Below, in pieces: positions 42,311-50,362 of a stretch of DNA of 64,000 nucleotides. Within the stretch, counting starts at the first letter, position 1; every line of letters starts with the position of its first letter. Under the pieces are notes generated by a model, which did not search any database, was not told where the DNA came from, and saw nothing but the letters and a program-made list of their open reading frames with translations. Source of the stretch: Natronorubrum tibetense GA33 (GTDB lineage Archaea; Halobacteriota; Halobacteria; Halobacteriales; Natrialbaceae); contig NZ_KB913017.1 in assembly GCF_000383975.1 (NCBI RefSeq), forward strand, positions 1,903,105 to 1,967,104, in the 5' to 3' direction. The translations under genes were made by a program, and so were the position numbers.

Positions 42311-42419
42311 TGTATCTCGCGGCGAACAACTCGTGAGCCGCGAGTACGGGATCGCTGGCGGATTCGAAGCAGGGAGGAGCTTCGCTCTGACCGAGGTTCG
42401 TAATCCGTCAGGGCCCATG
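42311..42419 (+). repeat. tRNA-trailing unit after tRNA-Met
   Basis: Directly after the tRNA comes a hairpin CTCGCGGC (42316-42323)/GCCGCGAG (42337-42344) with the 13-nt loop GAACAACTCGTGA. Then comes an inverted T-arm half CGGATTCGAA (42359-42368) and a small GAGC-TTC-GCTC hairpin. Last is a direct copy of the tRNA 3' end, GGTTCGTAATCCGTC followed by AGGGCCCATG (42395-42419), with a single inserted base relative to the real tRNA. The unit has the same order as those after tRNA-Val and tRNA-Phe. Confidence 0.75.
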
Positions 42420-43008
42420 CACAACAAACCCGAAGCGTGGCCGAAACCGATTCGGACGATAGTACGGTACTAAACCACCCGAAACGCTCGTTCTCTGTTT
42501 CGGAAACAGGGGGTCTCAAATTGGAACCGAACCAGTCACTGGTTCCGGGTCGCCGCCTGCTTGCGATGTTAGTAGCCGAAACGGGGTGGTCGGCGTGACG
42601 GTCGCTCCGTGGCCGTCAACGGATACCTAGAGCACGTACGAACACTGCGGAGCGTACGTTTCGGAGCGGTTCTACCGCGTCTACGGCGACAACAACGACC
42701 AAGCCCACCGCTGTGGAAGCGTATTTCGAGCGTGACCCGCTGACCGATACTGAGAGACGCCTCGCTGCTTGACCCCTTCGAAGCGACCGCCGGACCGGTC
42801 GTCTCGAGGGCTGTTCGTCGACCGCAAGAGGCCGAACAGTGAGAGAGCGAGATCACACTCGACGAATCCCATCGGATGGTACTCGTCCAGGCGGAGATCG
42901 TATCGCCCGAGCCGCCGCTGAAGCCCCGAGTGGTCGCCGTCGTGCGACGGGGGAAGTCTGCACGATATCGACTGTCACGCGGCGCTCAGTCGATCGTCGC
43001 GAATTCGA
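42420..43008. other. Degenerate region between tRNA-Met unit and padR
   Basis: About 590 bp with no intact gene. A zinc-ribbon-like fragment at 42631-42735 is listed separately. The remainder contains short frames with mixed codon quality, suggesting decayed sequence next to a tRNA gene, a common site of insertion and loss. Confidence 0.45.
42631..42735 (+). pseudogene. Zinc-ribbon (DUF7563-like) gene fragment
   Basis: Plus frame without a start codon reads STYEHCGAYVSERFYRVYG then DNNDQAHRCGSVFRA and stop. The CG-A-x-V-S-x-(R/Q)-F-x-R-V-(Y/F) pattern and the following Cys match the short zinc-ribbon proteins known in haloarchaea (DUF7563-like), which are about 50 aa with two CxxC pairs. Here the first cysteine of each pair is missing and there is no ATG, so I consider it decayed. 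Confidence 0.35.
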
Positions 43009-43281
43009 TTACTCGATGTACTGTTGTTCCCACTCTCTCCGGTCTTCGATTTGCTCGAGGCCGCTGTCGCTGATCGCGTAGTAGTTCGTTCGGCGATCGA
43101 GCTGTCCCTTTTCGACGAGCGCTTTGTTGACGAGCGTGTCGAGATTGGGATACAGACGGCCGTGATTGATCTCGCTGTTGTAATACTTCTCGACTTCGTC
43201 TTTTACTTCCTGGCCAGACGGCTCGTCGGCTCCGGCGATCACGTACAGTAGATCGCGTTGAAATCCGGTCAGATCGTCCAT
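43009..43281 (-). CDS. PadR-family transcriptional regulator
   Basis: DNA-binding protein of 90 aa, a compact PadR winged helix: TGFQRDLLYVIAGADEPSGQ, then EVKDEVEKYYNSEINHGRLYPNL (the recognition helix region with the family signature GRLYP), LDTLVNKALVEKGQLDRRTNYY and a short final helix. The ATG at 43281 (MDDLTGF) is used; the upstream extension has Cys residues and no homology. PadR proteins often bind ATGT-N8-ACAT-like sites; an ACTGT-gtgt-ACAGT palindrome (43349-43362) lies about 70 bp upstream. The gene is single. Confidence 0.88.
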   Translation of the reverse strand: MDDLTGFQRDLLYVIAGADEPSGQEVKDEVEKYYNSEINHGRLYPNLDTLVNKALVEKGQLDRRTNYYAISDSGLEQIEDRREWEQQYIE

Positions 43282-43819
43282 GTTGCAACCACACCGACAC
43301 ACCAACTGTTCGACTATTTGTTATCGTTCTCGTATCAACTGTTTCTCGACTGTGTGTACAGTCTAACTGAGATAATTACAGTGAGAGTCTGCTTTATTGT
43401 CGGTAACAGTGGACTACACGCGCCTCTCGTCGGCACACCGCTTGCTGGCGATTCGTCGCTCGAGGTGTGCGTCTCGCGTCTCTGCGGGCTAGTTTTCCCT
43501 GTGAGAGACAGTCAACGACCGCTTACTATCGAACCGGGAAGTGAGCGGATCGTGAAACGATCGCTGCGTCTCCGAGAACGTACTAGTTAGCGTGAATGTA
43601 CTGGAAAGATAGTAGTTCACTGACTACTGCCTCCGTATCGGTCGACGAGCGGGAGGGAAGTCACTCGAGTATCGGTATCGATGGTACGCGAGCGAGCGAC
43701 TCGTCGGTGCCAATCGCACTCGAGTGAGCACCCTGTCGATATCACGGTCGCTCTCCGTGTAGTCTACTGAAGAATGAAAATCGGATCGTGAAATCCGTTA
43801 CCGAACGTGTAGAGCCGTG
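43282..43819. other. Long intergenic region between padR and cspA
   Basis: A 538-bp gap. The left third is AT-rich and probably holds the padR promoter, with the ACTGTGTGTACAGT palindrome at 43349-43362. I find no RNA gene; possible frames (for example 43258-43590) have poor codon bias. The right part is simply non-coding up to the cspA stop codon. Confidence 0.45.
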
Positions 43820-44014
43820 TTACAGGCGGGTGACGTTGGTGGCGCGGGGGCCCTTGGGGGCCTGTTCGATGTCGAATTCGATGTCTGTGCCTTCTTCGAG
43901 GTCCGGACCGCCAACGTCTTCCATGTGGAAGAATACGTCGTCGTCCGCGTCGTCCGTCGAAATGAAACCGTAGCCGCCTGTGTCGTTGAAGAAATCAACG
44001 TTTCCTTTCGCCAT
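43820..44014 (-). CDS. cspA: Cold-shock protein (CspA-type)
   Basis: Nucleic-acid-binding OB-fold protein of 64 aa, a usual length for haloarchaeal CspA. RNP1 is GGYGFIS (about 14-20) and RNP2 is DVFFHMEDV (about 27-35). The protein ends APKGPRATNVTRL. It binds single-stranded RNA or DNA as an RNA chaperone. ATG 44014 (MAKGNVDFF) is used; upstream in-frame codons are within the promoter. The promoter contains a perfect palindrome around the TATA box at 44041-44060, 27-46 bp upstream. Confidence 0.95.
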   Translation of the reverse strand: MAKGNVDFFNDTGGYGFISTDDADDDVFFHMEDVGGPDLEEGTDIEFDIEQAPKGPRATNVTRL

Positions 44015-44040
44015 TGCATTCCAAGAGAGTGCCGGGTTAC

Positions 44041-44060
44041 GTATAACAGTTGTGTTATAC
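44041..44060. promoter_or_regulatory. Palindromic TATA element of cspA
   Basis: GTATAACA-GTTG-TGTTATAC is a perfect inverted repeat with a four-base spacer. Its inner edge is 27 bp from the cspA ATG, so one arm supplies the TATA box of a leaderless or short-leader transcript. The symmetry also allows a repressor site or divergent transcription towards the transporter gene, whose ATG is about 300 bp away. Confidence 0.55.
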
Positions 44061-44357
44061 TCGTCCTCTCGAGAGACAGACACACGCTCGAGCGAACGCG
44101 TGAGAAAGCGATTCCGAAGCCTCGATATTCGACTTTCAAAACCATATGAAATCTGAGTAGAAAAATCTCACGGCCGTGAAAAGTGCTCGCTGCGGGGCTT
44201 GTTCGCCCGATCTCACTCACGTCCGAGTGATATGTTCGATCGTCGGCTCCTCGATGGCTCGCCTCGAGTACTGAGCGACTCGTTCGCAGCGACCCGATCG
44301 AGGCGTGCTCGAGACCGTCTCGAATCGTTTAGGTGGGTTCGCTGATACGCGACGGGC
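44061..44357. other. Intergenic between cspA promoter and transporter gene
   Basis: Nearly 300 bp. AT-rich close to the cspA promoter (AAAACCATATGAAATC at about 44138-44153) and GC-rich near the transporter gene. No small gene, repeat or RNA is supported. Confidence 0.4.
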
Positions 44358-45095
44358 ATGACAGAGTCGAACTCGCCGTCGCGGCCGCCCGCCGGTCCGA
44401 CGGTCGCACAGGTGGCGTTGATCGGGCTGTTCGTGACGGCGCTCGTGACGGCGCAGTTGACGGCCTCGAAGGTGCTCGCGTTCTCGCTGCCGTTCTCGCT
44501 TCCGGTCACGGGCGCGGAGTTGGTACTTCCCGGTGCCGCGCTCGCCTACGCGCTGACGTTTTTGGCCAGCGACTGTTATGCGGAACTGTACGGCCGACGG
44601 GCGGCACAGATCGTCGTCAACGTCGCTTTCGCGATGAACTTCGTCGTTCTCGTGCTCGTCTGGTCGACCATCGCGGCTCCCGCGGCCGAGACCAGTATCG
44701 ATCCCGGAATGTTCGCGGACGTGCTGGGCGCGTCGACGAACATCGTCCTCGGCAGCCTGCTCGCGTACGTCGTCAGCCAGAACTGGGACGTGATCGTCTT
44801 CCACCGGATCCGCGACTACACCGGTCGCGAGAAGCTCTGGCTGCGAAACGTCGCCTCGACGGCGAGCAGCCAGGCCATCGACACCGTCATCTTCGTGGCC
44901 ATCGCCTTCTCGCTCGCGCCGGCCGTCCTCGGCGTCGGTCCCGTCCTGGGCGTCGGCGAACTCCTGGCGCTGATGGTCGGCCAGTACCTGCTGAAACTCG
45001 CCATCGCCGTCGTCGACACCCCGATCGTCTACGCCGTCGTCTCGTTCGTCCGCTCGCGCGAGGCGACGGCCGACGAGGAGCCGACGGTCACCTGA
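44358..45095 (+). CDS. YhhQ-family (queuosine/archaeosine precursor-type) transporter
   Basis: Integral membrane protein of 245 aa with about six helices. It has the DUF165/YhhQ features: VTAQLTASKVLAF (about 30-42), TFLASDCYAELYGRRAA (about 66-82), then after several helices LWLRNVASTASSQAIDTVIF (about 157-176), and the final helix VVDTPIVYAVVSF. The SD-C-YxE-xYG and SSQxxDT motifs are diagnostic. Bacterial members import 7-deazaguanine precursors for queuosine; the archaeal homologue could serve archaeosine. Specific substrate unproven. Confidence 0.9.
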   Translation: MTESNSPSRPPAGPTVAQVALIGLFVTALVTAQLTASKVLAFSLPFSLPVTGAELVLPGAALAYALTFLASDCYAELYGRRAAQIVVNVAFAMNFVVLVLVWSTIAAPAAETSIDPGMFADVLGASTNIVLGSLLAYVVSQNWDVIVFHRIRDYTGREKLWLRNVASTASSQAIDTVIFVAIAFSLAPAVLGVGPVLGVGELLALMVGQYLLKLAIAVVDTPIVYAVVSFVRSREATADEEPTVT

Positions 45096-45172
45096 TCGAC
45101 GGGTCGGCGGCCGGTCGTTCCCTTCTCGCGTCGAACGAGGACGTTTAGTAACCCGCCTCGAGAGGGATCGGT

Positions 45173-46267
45173 ATGGACGAACGCGTCCGCGAACACGCCG
45201 AGGTACTGGTCGACTGGAGCGCACGGGTCGAGGCGGGTGACGACGTCGTACTCGCCGTCGGACCCGACGCCCACGAACTTGCGGTTGCGGTCGCCGAGGC
45301 GCTCGGCGAGCGGGGGGCGAATCTGCTCGCGACCTACAGCTCCGGCGAGATCACTCGCGCGTATCTCCGCGCGCACGACGGCGAGTTCGACGAGAATCCG
45401 GCACACGAGCTCACACTGGTCGAGAACGCCGACGTCTACCTCTCGCTCGGCGGCGGACGCAACACGAGCGCGACGGCGGACGTCCCGGGGAAGACGCGCC
45501 AGGCCTACAGCAGCGCCAGAGACGAGATCCGCGAGGCGCGAATGGACACCCGCTGGGTCTCGACGGTCCATCCGACTCGGTCGCTCGCCCAGCAGGCGAA
45601 CATGGCCTACGAGGAGTACCAAGACTTCGCGTACGACGCGATCCTCCGCGATTGGGAGGCCCTGGCCGAGGAGATGGGACGAATGAAAGACGTGCTCGAC
45701 GAGGGCTCCGAAGTTCGACTTGTCTCTCGCGGGACCGACCTCACCATGAATATCGAGGGCCGAACGGCAGTCAACAGCGCCGCCTCGGTCGCGTACGACT
45801 CGCACAATCTCCCCAGCGGTGAGGTGTTCACCGCGCCCTACGCCACCGAGGGCAAAGTGACGTTCGACGTTCCGATGACGCTTCACGGTGAATCGGTCCG
45901 GAACGTTCGCCTCGAGTTCGAAGACGGCGAAGTCATCGACTACGACGCCGAACAGGGGGAAGACGTACTCACCGAGATCCTCGAGACCGATGCGGGCGCC
46001 CGGCGACTCGGCGAACTCGGTATCGGCATGAACCGCGGCATCGACCGCTACACGGACAATATCCTCTTCGACGAGAAGATGGGCGACACGATCCACCTCG
46101 CGCTCGGCCGGGCCTACGATTCGAACCTCCCCGACGGCGAGTCAGGCAACGACTCCGCAGTCCACGTCGACATGATCACCGATGTCAGCGAGGACTCGCG
46201 ACTCGAGGTCGACGGCACCGTCGTTCAGCGTAATGGACGCTTTCGGTGGGAAGACGGTTTCGAGTAA
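45173..46267 (+). CDS. Aminopeptidase, M29 (AmpS/thermophilic metalloprotease) family
   Basis: Metallo-aminopeptidase of 364 aa, cytoplasmic, releasing N-terminal residues. Residues 1-130 form the first domain. The metal site region has GEVFTAPYATEGKVTFDVPM (about 216-235), with the Glu and following motifs LGELGIGMNRGIDRYTDNILFDEKMGDTIHLALGRAY (ELGIG, E at the D/E-K, and the HLALG His) and HVDMITD near the C-terminus. These Glu, His, Tyr and Asp positions are the di-metal ligands of M29 enzymes. ATG 45173 begins MDERVREHAEVL. Single gene. Confidence 0.92.
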   Translation: MDERVREHAEVLVDWSARVEAGDDVVLAVGPDAHELAVAVAEALGERGANLLATYSSGEITRAYLRAHDGEFDENPAHELTLVENADVYLSLGGGRNTSATADVPGKTRQAYSSARDEIREARMDTRWVSTVHPTRSLAQQANMAYEEYQDFAYDAILRDWEALAEEMGRMKDVLDEGSEVRLVSRGTDLTMNIEGRTAVNSAASVAYDSHNLPSGEVFTAPYATEGKVTFDVPMTLHGESVRNVRLEFEDGEVIDYDAEQGEDVLTEILETDAGARRLGELGIGMNRGIDRYTDNILFDEKMGDTIHLALGRAYDSNLPDGESGNDSAVHVDMITDVSEDSRLEVDGTVVQRNGRFRWEDGFE

Positions 46268-46634
46268 CTCACAGTCTGCGGATTAGGCGACTCGCTCTCG
46301 ATTTCGTGTTAGTCACCAAATTCGATAGTAGCAGCCAATTAATTGCCTATTGTGTGTTGTCAAATCATATCATGAAACCGCGAAGTAGCTGCATAATAAT
46401 GTAGGAAATCATCGTTGGAATCGAGTACCGCCATGACCGGTGGCGGCGAAGTAACCGGTCGGGACTCGCTGCTCGTCCCATACATCGCCCGCCGACTGAG
46501 CATCGGCGGGGCGTGTATTCCCTTTCCACAGTTGTCTGCCCGCCCCGCCGGAGGCGGTACGTATCCGGCGATCACCGTCTTCGGTGTTCTGTATCCGCCG
46601 ACAGTCTCACCCGTCTCGAGTCCCTACGCCGACC
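46268..46634. other. Intergenic, nothing convincing
   Basis: A 367-bp AT-richer gap. It contains AATTAATTG (46336-46344) and other AT runs, but no tRNA, repeat or codon-biased frame could be supported. The promoter of the DUF309 gene is presumably in the last 60 bp. Confidence 0.4.
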
Positions 46635-47249
46635 ATGCGCGAACAGCTCCGGGCGGGCGTCGCCATCTACAACGCCGGCTTCTATCACGCCGCCCACGAC
46701 GCCTGGGAGGAGTACTGGCTCGACCTCGAGGCCGGCACCGAGGACGAGCGGTTGCTCCACGGGTTGATCCAGTTTACGGCTGCGGTCCACCACGCCCGAG
46801 GCCGTAACTGGGAGGGGGCCGTTGGACTGGCGGAGAGTGCCCGCGGGTATCTTGCCGGACTCCCCGCCGACTACCGCGACGTGGCGCTCGAGCCCGTGCG
46901 ATCGTTCCTCGAAACCCTCGCGGCGGATCCCGAACTGCTCGAGCGTCGGCAACCGATCCGGCTCGAACACGACGGAACGACGCCGACGCTTGCGGATCTC
47001 GGATTCGTGCCGACAGCGGTCGCGGCGACGGTCCTCGCGGCGGAACTTGGATACGACGAGGTGCCGATCGAGCAGGCTCGAACCTACGCCGAACGGGATC
47101 TCGAGGCCGGCGACGACGGCAGCCGGTTCATCACGCTGCTGTTCGACTTCGTCCGCGAGGACGACCACCGCGGAATCGTCTACCAGCGGCTTACGGACCA
47201 CGTTGACCGACGGGAGACTCGAGAGACCGACGTCGAGGGACTGTTCTGA
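46635..47249 (+). CDS. DUF309 family protein
   Basis: Soluble helical protein of 204 aa. The DUF309 signature is in the first half: GVAIYNAGFYHAAHDAWEEYWLD (about 8-30), the paired HxxHxxWE helix, followed by ERLLHGLIQFTAAVHHARGRNWEGAVGLAESARGYL (about 38-73). Family structures are small helical bundles with a cluster of His and Glu, possibly metal-binding. The second half is less conserved. ATG 46635 (MREQLRAGV) places the conserved helix at the start; the longer frame upstream is not supported. Confidence 0.87.
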   Translation: MREQLRAGVAIYNAGFYHAAHDAWEEYWLDLEAGTEDERLLHGLIQFTAAVHHARGRNWEGAVGLAESARGYLAGLPADYRDVALEPVRSFLETLAADPELLERRQPIRLEHDGTTPTLADLGFVPTAVAATVLAAELGYDEVPIEQARTYAERDLEAGDDGSRFITLLFDFVREDDHRGIVYQRLTDHVDRRETRETDVEGLF

Positions 47250-47391
47250 CGGCCGTTGGCCGTTCGGTTCGCGACGCGAATCGGCCCGTCGACTCGAGCG
47301 ATCTGACGTCGACTCCTCTCTGAACTGGGGGCCGATGCCCACAGACGGGAGCTGACACAACTCTTATTTGAGCGAACGTGCAACTGTTCCT

Positions 47392-47781
47392 ATGGCCGAA
47401 ACGGAAGCGAGACTGCGGCGCTACCTCGAGGACGAACTCGAGACGTGTCAGAACGAGGATCTACAGAAACGACTGGCCGAACTCGACGACCTCGAATCCG
47501 TGCTCGATGGGGGGACGGCCGGAACCGACGTGGCGACGTTCTCGGCGCTCGGCGACGAGACGCGATACCGCCTCGTTCGACTGCTCGTGGCGTCGGACGA
47601 TGAGCTCTGCGTCTGTGAGATCACCCCGCTCGTGGACGTCAGCGACAGCGCCGTCAGCCACGCGCTCTCGACGCTCACCGACGCCGGGCTCGTGACCAAA
47701 CGGAAGGACGGCCGGTGGCGAAAGTACCGTGCGACGAAGCGTGCAACTGCTCTTTTGACCGTTCTCGACGGCTCGCGATAA
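47392..47781 (+). CDS. ArsR-family metal(loid)-responsive repressor
   Basis: Winged-helix regulator of 129 aa. After a helical N-terminus (1-45) come TFSALGDETRYRLVRLLVAS (about 49-68), the metal-site motif ELCVCEI (two cysteines in alpha-3, as in ArsR/SmtB), the recognition helix VSDSAVSHALSTLTDAG and the wing LVTKRKDGRWRKYRATKRA. It precedes ridA with 87 bp between. A CTTATTTGAGCG stretch near 47372-47383, just before the ATG, is a plausible TATA region. Metal specificity (As, Zn, Cu or other) is not determined; the CVC pair suggests a thiophilic ion. Confidence 0.9.
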   Translation: MAETEARLRRYLEDELETCQNEDLQKRLAELDDLESVLDGGTAGTDVATFSALGDETRYRLVRLLVASDDELCVCEITPLVDVSDSAVSHALSTLTDAGLVTKRKDGRWRKYRATKRATALLTVLDGSR

Positions 47782-47847
47782 CGTTCGTTTCTATCAGTTC
47801 GACTCTACCCGAGCCAGGCTGCCGCCTCGTTCGAAATGCTTTACTGA

Positions 47848-47865
47848 TTGAGCACCTATTCAACC
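47848..47865 (+). promoter_or_regulatory. Operator-like inverted repeat before ridA
   Basis: TTGAGCACCTATTCAACC, with arms TTGA/TCAA, lies 4 bp before the ridA ATG. A near copy, TTGAACACACATTCAATC, with perfect TTGAA/TTCAA arms, is inside ridA at 48061-48078. ArsR/SmtB operators have similar imperfect palindromes, and an ArsR gene lies just upstream. Binding is inferred. Confidence 0.4.
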
Positions 47866-47868
47866 AAT

Positions 47869-48321
47869 ATGGCCCGCACGACAAACGAGAGCGAGCGTCG
47901 ACAGAACCACCAGCCGACGATGGAAACGGACGGAACGCTCAGCGAACGCAGCAAACGGCAGCGAGACGGGTTCGAGCACACCGGCGCGTTCGGTCAACGG
48001 ACGGGCGAGTCGGATCTAATCTTTTTCGAGGGAATCCTGCCGGAGATCGACGGCGAGGTATTGAACACACATTCAATCGAGGAACAGGCGGCGACGTGTT
48101 TCGACCGCCTCGAGTCGGTCCTGGAAACCCGAGACGTGACGCTCGAGGACGTGATGAAGCTCGAGGTTCATCTCACCGACCCGGACGCCAGCGAGGCCGT
48201 CGACACCGTCTACGACTCTCGGTTCGACGGGGTCGAACACCCGCCACGGACCGTTATCGGTGTCTGTTCGCTCCCCGGCGGTGCAGACGTGCAGTTCGAC
48301 GTCGTCGCAGCCGACGAATAA
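47869..48321 (+). CDS. RidA-family protein
   Basis: Protein of 150 aa: a disordered, charged N-terminus (1-45), then the RidA (YjgF/YER057c) fold. GQRTGESDLIFFEGILPEID (about 45-64) starts it, then a helix VEEQAATCFDRLESVLE-like region, VMKLEVHLTD, and HPPRTVIGVCSLPGGADVQFDVVA near the end. The Arg in HPPRT aligns with the substrate-binding Arg of enamine deaminases. RidA hydrolyses reactive enamines from pyridoxal enzymes. It sits 3' of an arsR gene and has an operator-like repeat at its start, so metal-linked control is possible. Confidence 0.85.
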   Translation: MARTTNESERRQNHQPTMETDGTLSERSKRQRDGFEHTGAFGQRTGESDLIFFEGILPEIDGEVLNTHSIEEQAATCFDRLESVLETRDVTLEDVMKLEVHLTDPDASEAVDTVYDSRFDGVEHPPRTVIGVCSLPGGADVQFDVVAADE

Positions 48322-48516
48322 CGCATCTCACCTTTCTCGGCCTGATTCTCATTGGGATGGCTCGCTGTCTCGCGATGGTACTCGTCTGGAACGACCTCGC
48401 GGACGGCTCGAGACGGGGCCGACCCCGACGAGCGATCGTCGCCGACGACGGACGACGATTGGCCGTCGCTCGCTCCATACTGGGATGGTAAAAGCAGGGT
48501 TCCCGTCTCCGGCCGA

Positions 48517-49488
48517 CTACTCGTGACCGGCGATCCGCAACGGCTCGTAGGGCTCCTCGAGATAGGCCATGTCCGACGCCGAGAGATCCAGTTCGATGGC
48601 CTCGACGGCTTCCTCGAGATGCTCGACGCTGGTCGTGCCGACGATGGGGGCGTCGACCTGCTCTTTGTGGAGCAGCCAGGCCAGCGAGATCTGGGCCATC
48701 GTGACGCCCTTCTCGGCGGCGAGTTCCTGAATCCGCTCGTTGATCTCCTCGCCGCCGCCCTGGAGGTACGGGATTTGCTCTAAGTACTCGTCCGTCTGCC
48801 CGCGCGTCGTCGACTCGAGGGCCTCGAGCGGGCGAGTCCCGACGCCGCGGGCCAGCGGCGACCACGGGATGACGCCGATCCCCTCCTTCTCACAGAGGGG
48901 CAACATCTCCCGCTCTTCCTCGCGGTAGAAGGCGTTGTAGTGGTTCTGCATCGTCGCGAAGCGCTCGAGACCCAGTTCGTCGCTCGTCTGCAACGCCTCG
49001 GCGAACTGGTGGGCCCACATCGAGGAGGTGCCGACGTATCGGGCCTGTCCCCGCCGTACGGCGTCGTCGAGCGCCCGGAGCGTCTCGTCGATCGGCGTAT
49101 CGTAGTCCCAGCGGTGGGTCTGGTAGAGATCGACGGTATCCATGCCGAGTCGCTCGAGGCTCGCCTCGAGTTCCTGCTCGATGGTCTTCCGGGAGAGCCC
49201 GCTCGAGTTCGGGTTGTCGGGGTCCATCTCCGCGTACACCTTCGTCGCGACGACCTGCGAATCGCGGTCGTAGCCCGCGAGCGCGTCGCCGAGAATCTCC
49301 TCGGATTCGCCAGTCGAGTAGACGTTCGCCGTGTCGAAGAAGTTGATTCCGAGGTCGATCGCGCGCTCGATGAGTTCGGTGCTCTCCTCGCGGTCGAGCA
49401 TCCAGTCGCGGCCGCTGCCAAAACTCATACAGCCGAGTCCGATGCGACTGACCGACATGCCGGTCGACCCGAGCGTCGTGTACTCCAT
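48517..49488 (-). CDS. Aldo/keto reductase
   Basis: NADPH-dependent oxidoreductase of 323 aa, TIM-barrel AKR family. The start is MEYTTLGSTGMSVSRIGLG. The catalytic tetrad parts are visible: NFFDTANVYSTGESEEILG (D and Y), VVATKVY (K), and YQTHRWDYDTPIDETLRALD (H). A conserved C-terminal coenzyme segment reads VTMAQISLAWLLHKEQVDAPIVGTTSVEHLEEA. The C-terminal part KEGIGVIPWSPLARGV matches the AKR12/AKR13-like members. Substrate unknown. Divergent gap upstream is small and contains no other signal. Confidence 0.93.
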   Translation of the reverse strand: MEYTTLGSTGMSVSRIGLGCMSFGSGRDWMLDREESTELIERAIDLGINFFDTANVYSTGESEEILGDALAGYDRDSQVVATKVYAEMDPDNPNSSGLSRKTIEQELEASLERLGMDTVDLYQTHRWDYDTPIDETLRALDDAVRRGQARYVGTSSMWAHQFAEALQTSDELGLERFATMQNHYNAFYREEEREMLPLCEKEGIGVIPWSPLARGVGTRPLEALESTTRGQTDEYLEQIPYLQGGGEEINERIQELAAEKGVTMAQISLAWLLHKEQVDAPIVGTTSVEHLEEAVEAIELDLSASDMAYLEEPYEPLRIAGHE

Positions 49489-49585
49489 AGGACTTGCTGC
49501 GTCGGCCCACCGTTAAAACGTCGCGACTCGAGAATGGGGTTATCGGCTTCCGGTTCCGGCGGGTGAGAACGACGGTGGCCGCGTT

Positions 49586-49637
49586 AGTCGTGCTCGGCGG
49601 AGAACAAAACGGCCGGCGTCAGTCGTGCTCGGCGGAG
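49586..49637 (-). repeat. Short direct duplication at the azf 3' end
   Basis: AGTCGTGCTCGGCGGAG occurs at about 49586-49602 and again at 49621-49637, where it forms part of the last codons of the azf gene. The duplication adds a second copy of the final coding bases beyond the stop codon, a sign of slippage or a small rearrangement downstream of the gene. Confidence 0.5.
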
Positions 49638-50362
49638 TTGTCCCGCGGCTCGTAGCCGAGGGCCTCCTTTGCGCGCTGGATCGAGTAATATTTCCGGTCG
49701 TTGTCGCTAATCCCGTAGACGATTTCGTACTCGTAGTCGGCCCGAATACAGCGATCGAACAGGTGTGCACAGTCGCGGTAGGAGAGCCACATCGCTTGCC
49801 CGCGCTCGTAGTCGATCGGGGGGTGGCCTCGAGTGAGGTTTCCGATGCGGACGTTGACGACCGAGATGCCGTACTCGTCGTGGTAGTACCGACCGAGGGA
49901 TTCGCCAGCGACCTTCGAGACGCCGTAGAGGTTGCCCGGGCGGGGGAGTTCCGTCCCGTCGAGCAGGTAGTCGTCGTCCGCGCGGTACATGTCGGGCGTT
50001 CGCTCCTCGGTCTCGTAGTGGCCGACGGCGTGGTTGGAGGACGCGAAGGCGACCTTCTCGACGCCCGCATCGACGGCGGCCTCGAAGACGGTCTGTGTCC
50101 CGTCGATGTTGTTCGTCAGGACGCTGTCCCACGGCGCGGTCTTACGGGGGTCGCCCGCAAGATGGAGGACGACGTCGATGCCGTCCATCGCCTCGCGGAC
50201 GGTCTCTTCTTCGGTGATATCTGCGACGACGAACTCGCCCGGATAGTCCTCCGTCGGCGGATCGCGGTCGAGCAAGCGCCACTCGTGGTCGTCCGCGAGG
50301 CCCTCGAGGATAGCCTCTCCGACGCGCCCCGCAGCCCCGGTCAGCAGGACCGACTGTGCCAT
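49619..50362 (-). CDS. azf: NAD-dependent glucose-6-phosphate dehydrogenase (Azf type)
   Basis: Short-chain/epimerase-type dehydrogenase of 247 aa, the haloarchaeal enzyme starting the oxidative pentose phosphate route. The Rossmann motif is LLTGAAGRVGEAIL (6-19), then VVLHLAGDPRKTAPWDSVL, the substrate/NAD Ser-Asn FASSNHAVGHYETEERTPDMY, and the catalytic Y-x3-K in LYGVSKVAGESLGRYYHD. GQAMWLSYRDCAHLFDRCI and YGISDNDRKYYSIQRA strongly match the Haloferax volcanii Azf sequence I recall. ATG 50362 begins MAQSVLLTGAAGR. Assignment by sequence resemblance is high confidence. Confidence 0.9.
   Translation of the reverse strand: MAQSVLLTGAAGRVGEAILEGLADDHEWRLLDRDPPTEDYPGEFVVADITEEETVREAMDGIDVVLHLAGDPRKTAPWDSVLTNNIDGTQTVFEAAVDAGVEKVAFASSNHAVGHYETEERTPDMYRADDDYLLDGTELPRPGNLYGVSKVAGESLGRYYHDEYGISVVNVRIGNLTRGHPPIDYERGQAMWLSYRDCAHLFDRCIRADYEYEIVYGISDNDRKYYSIQRAKEALGYEPRDNSAEHD

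Noticed and set aside
42396-42419. A second tRNA-Met gene
   Set aside because: Only the T-arm and 3' acceptor strand are present; no 5' half.
43258-43590. 110-codon plus-strand frame over the padR promoter
   Set aside because: AT-rich, without haloarchaeal third-position bias and overlapping the promoter palindrome.
47380-47395. GTGCAACTGTTC before arsR and GTGCAACTGCTC at the end of arsR as paired operators
   Set aside because: No inverted symmetry, and the second lies in the coding end where codon use explains it.
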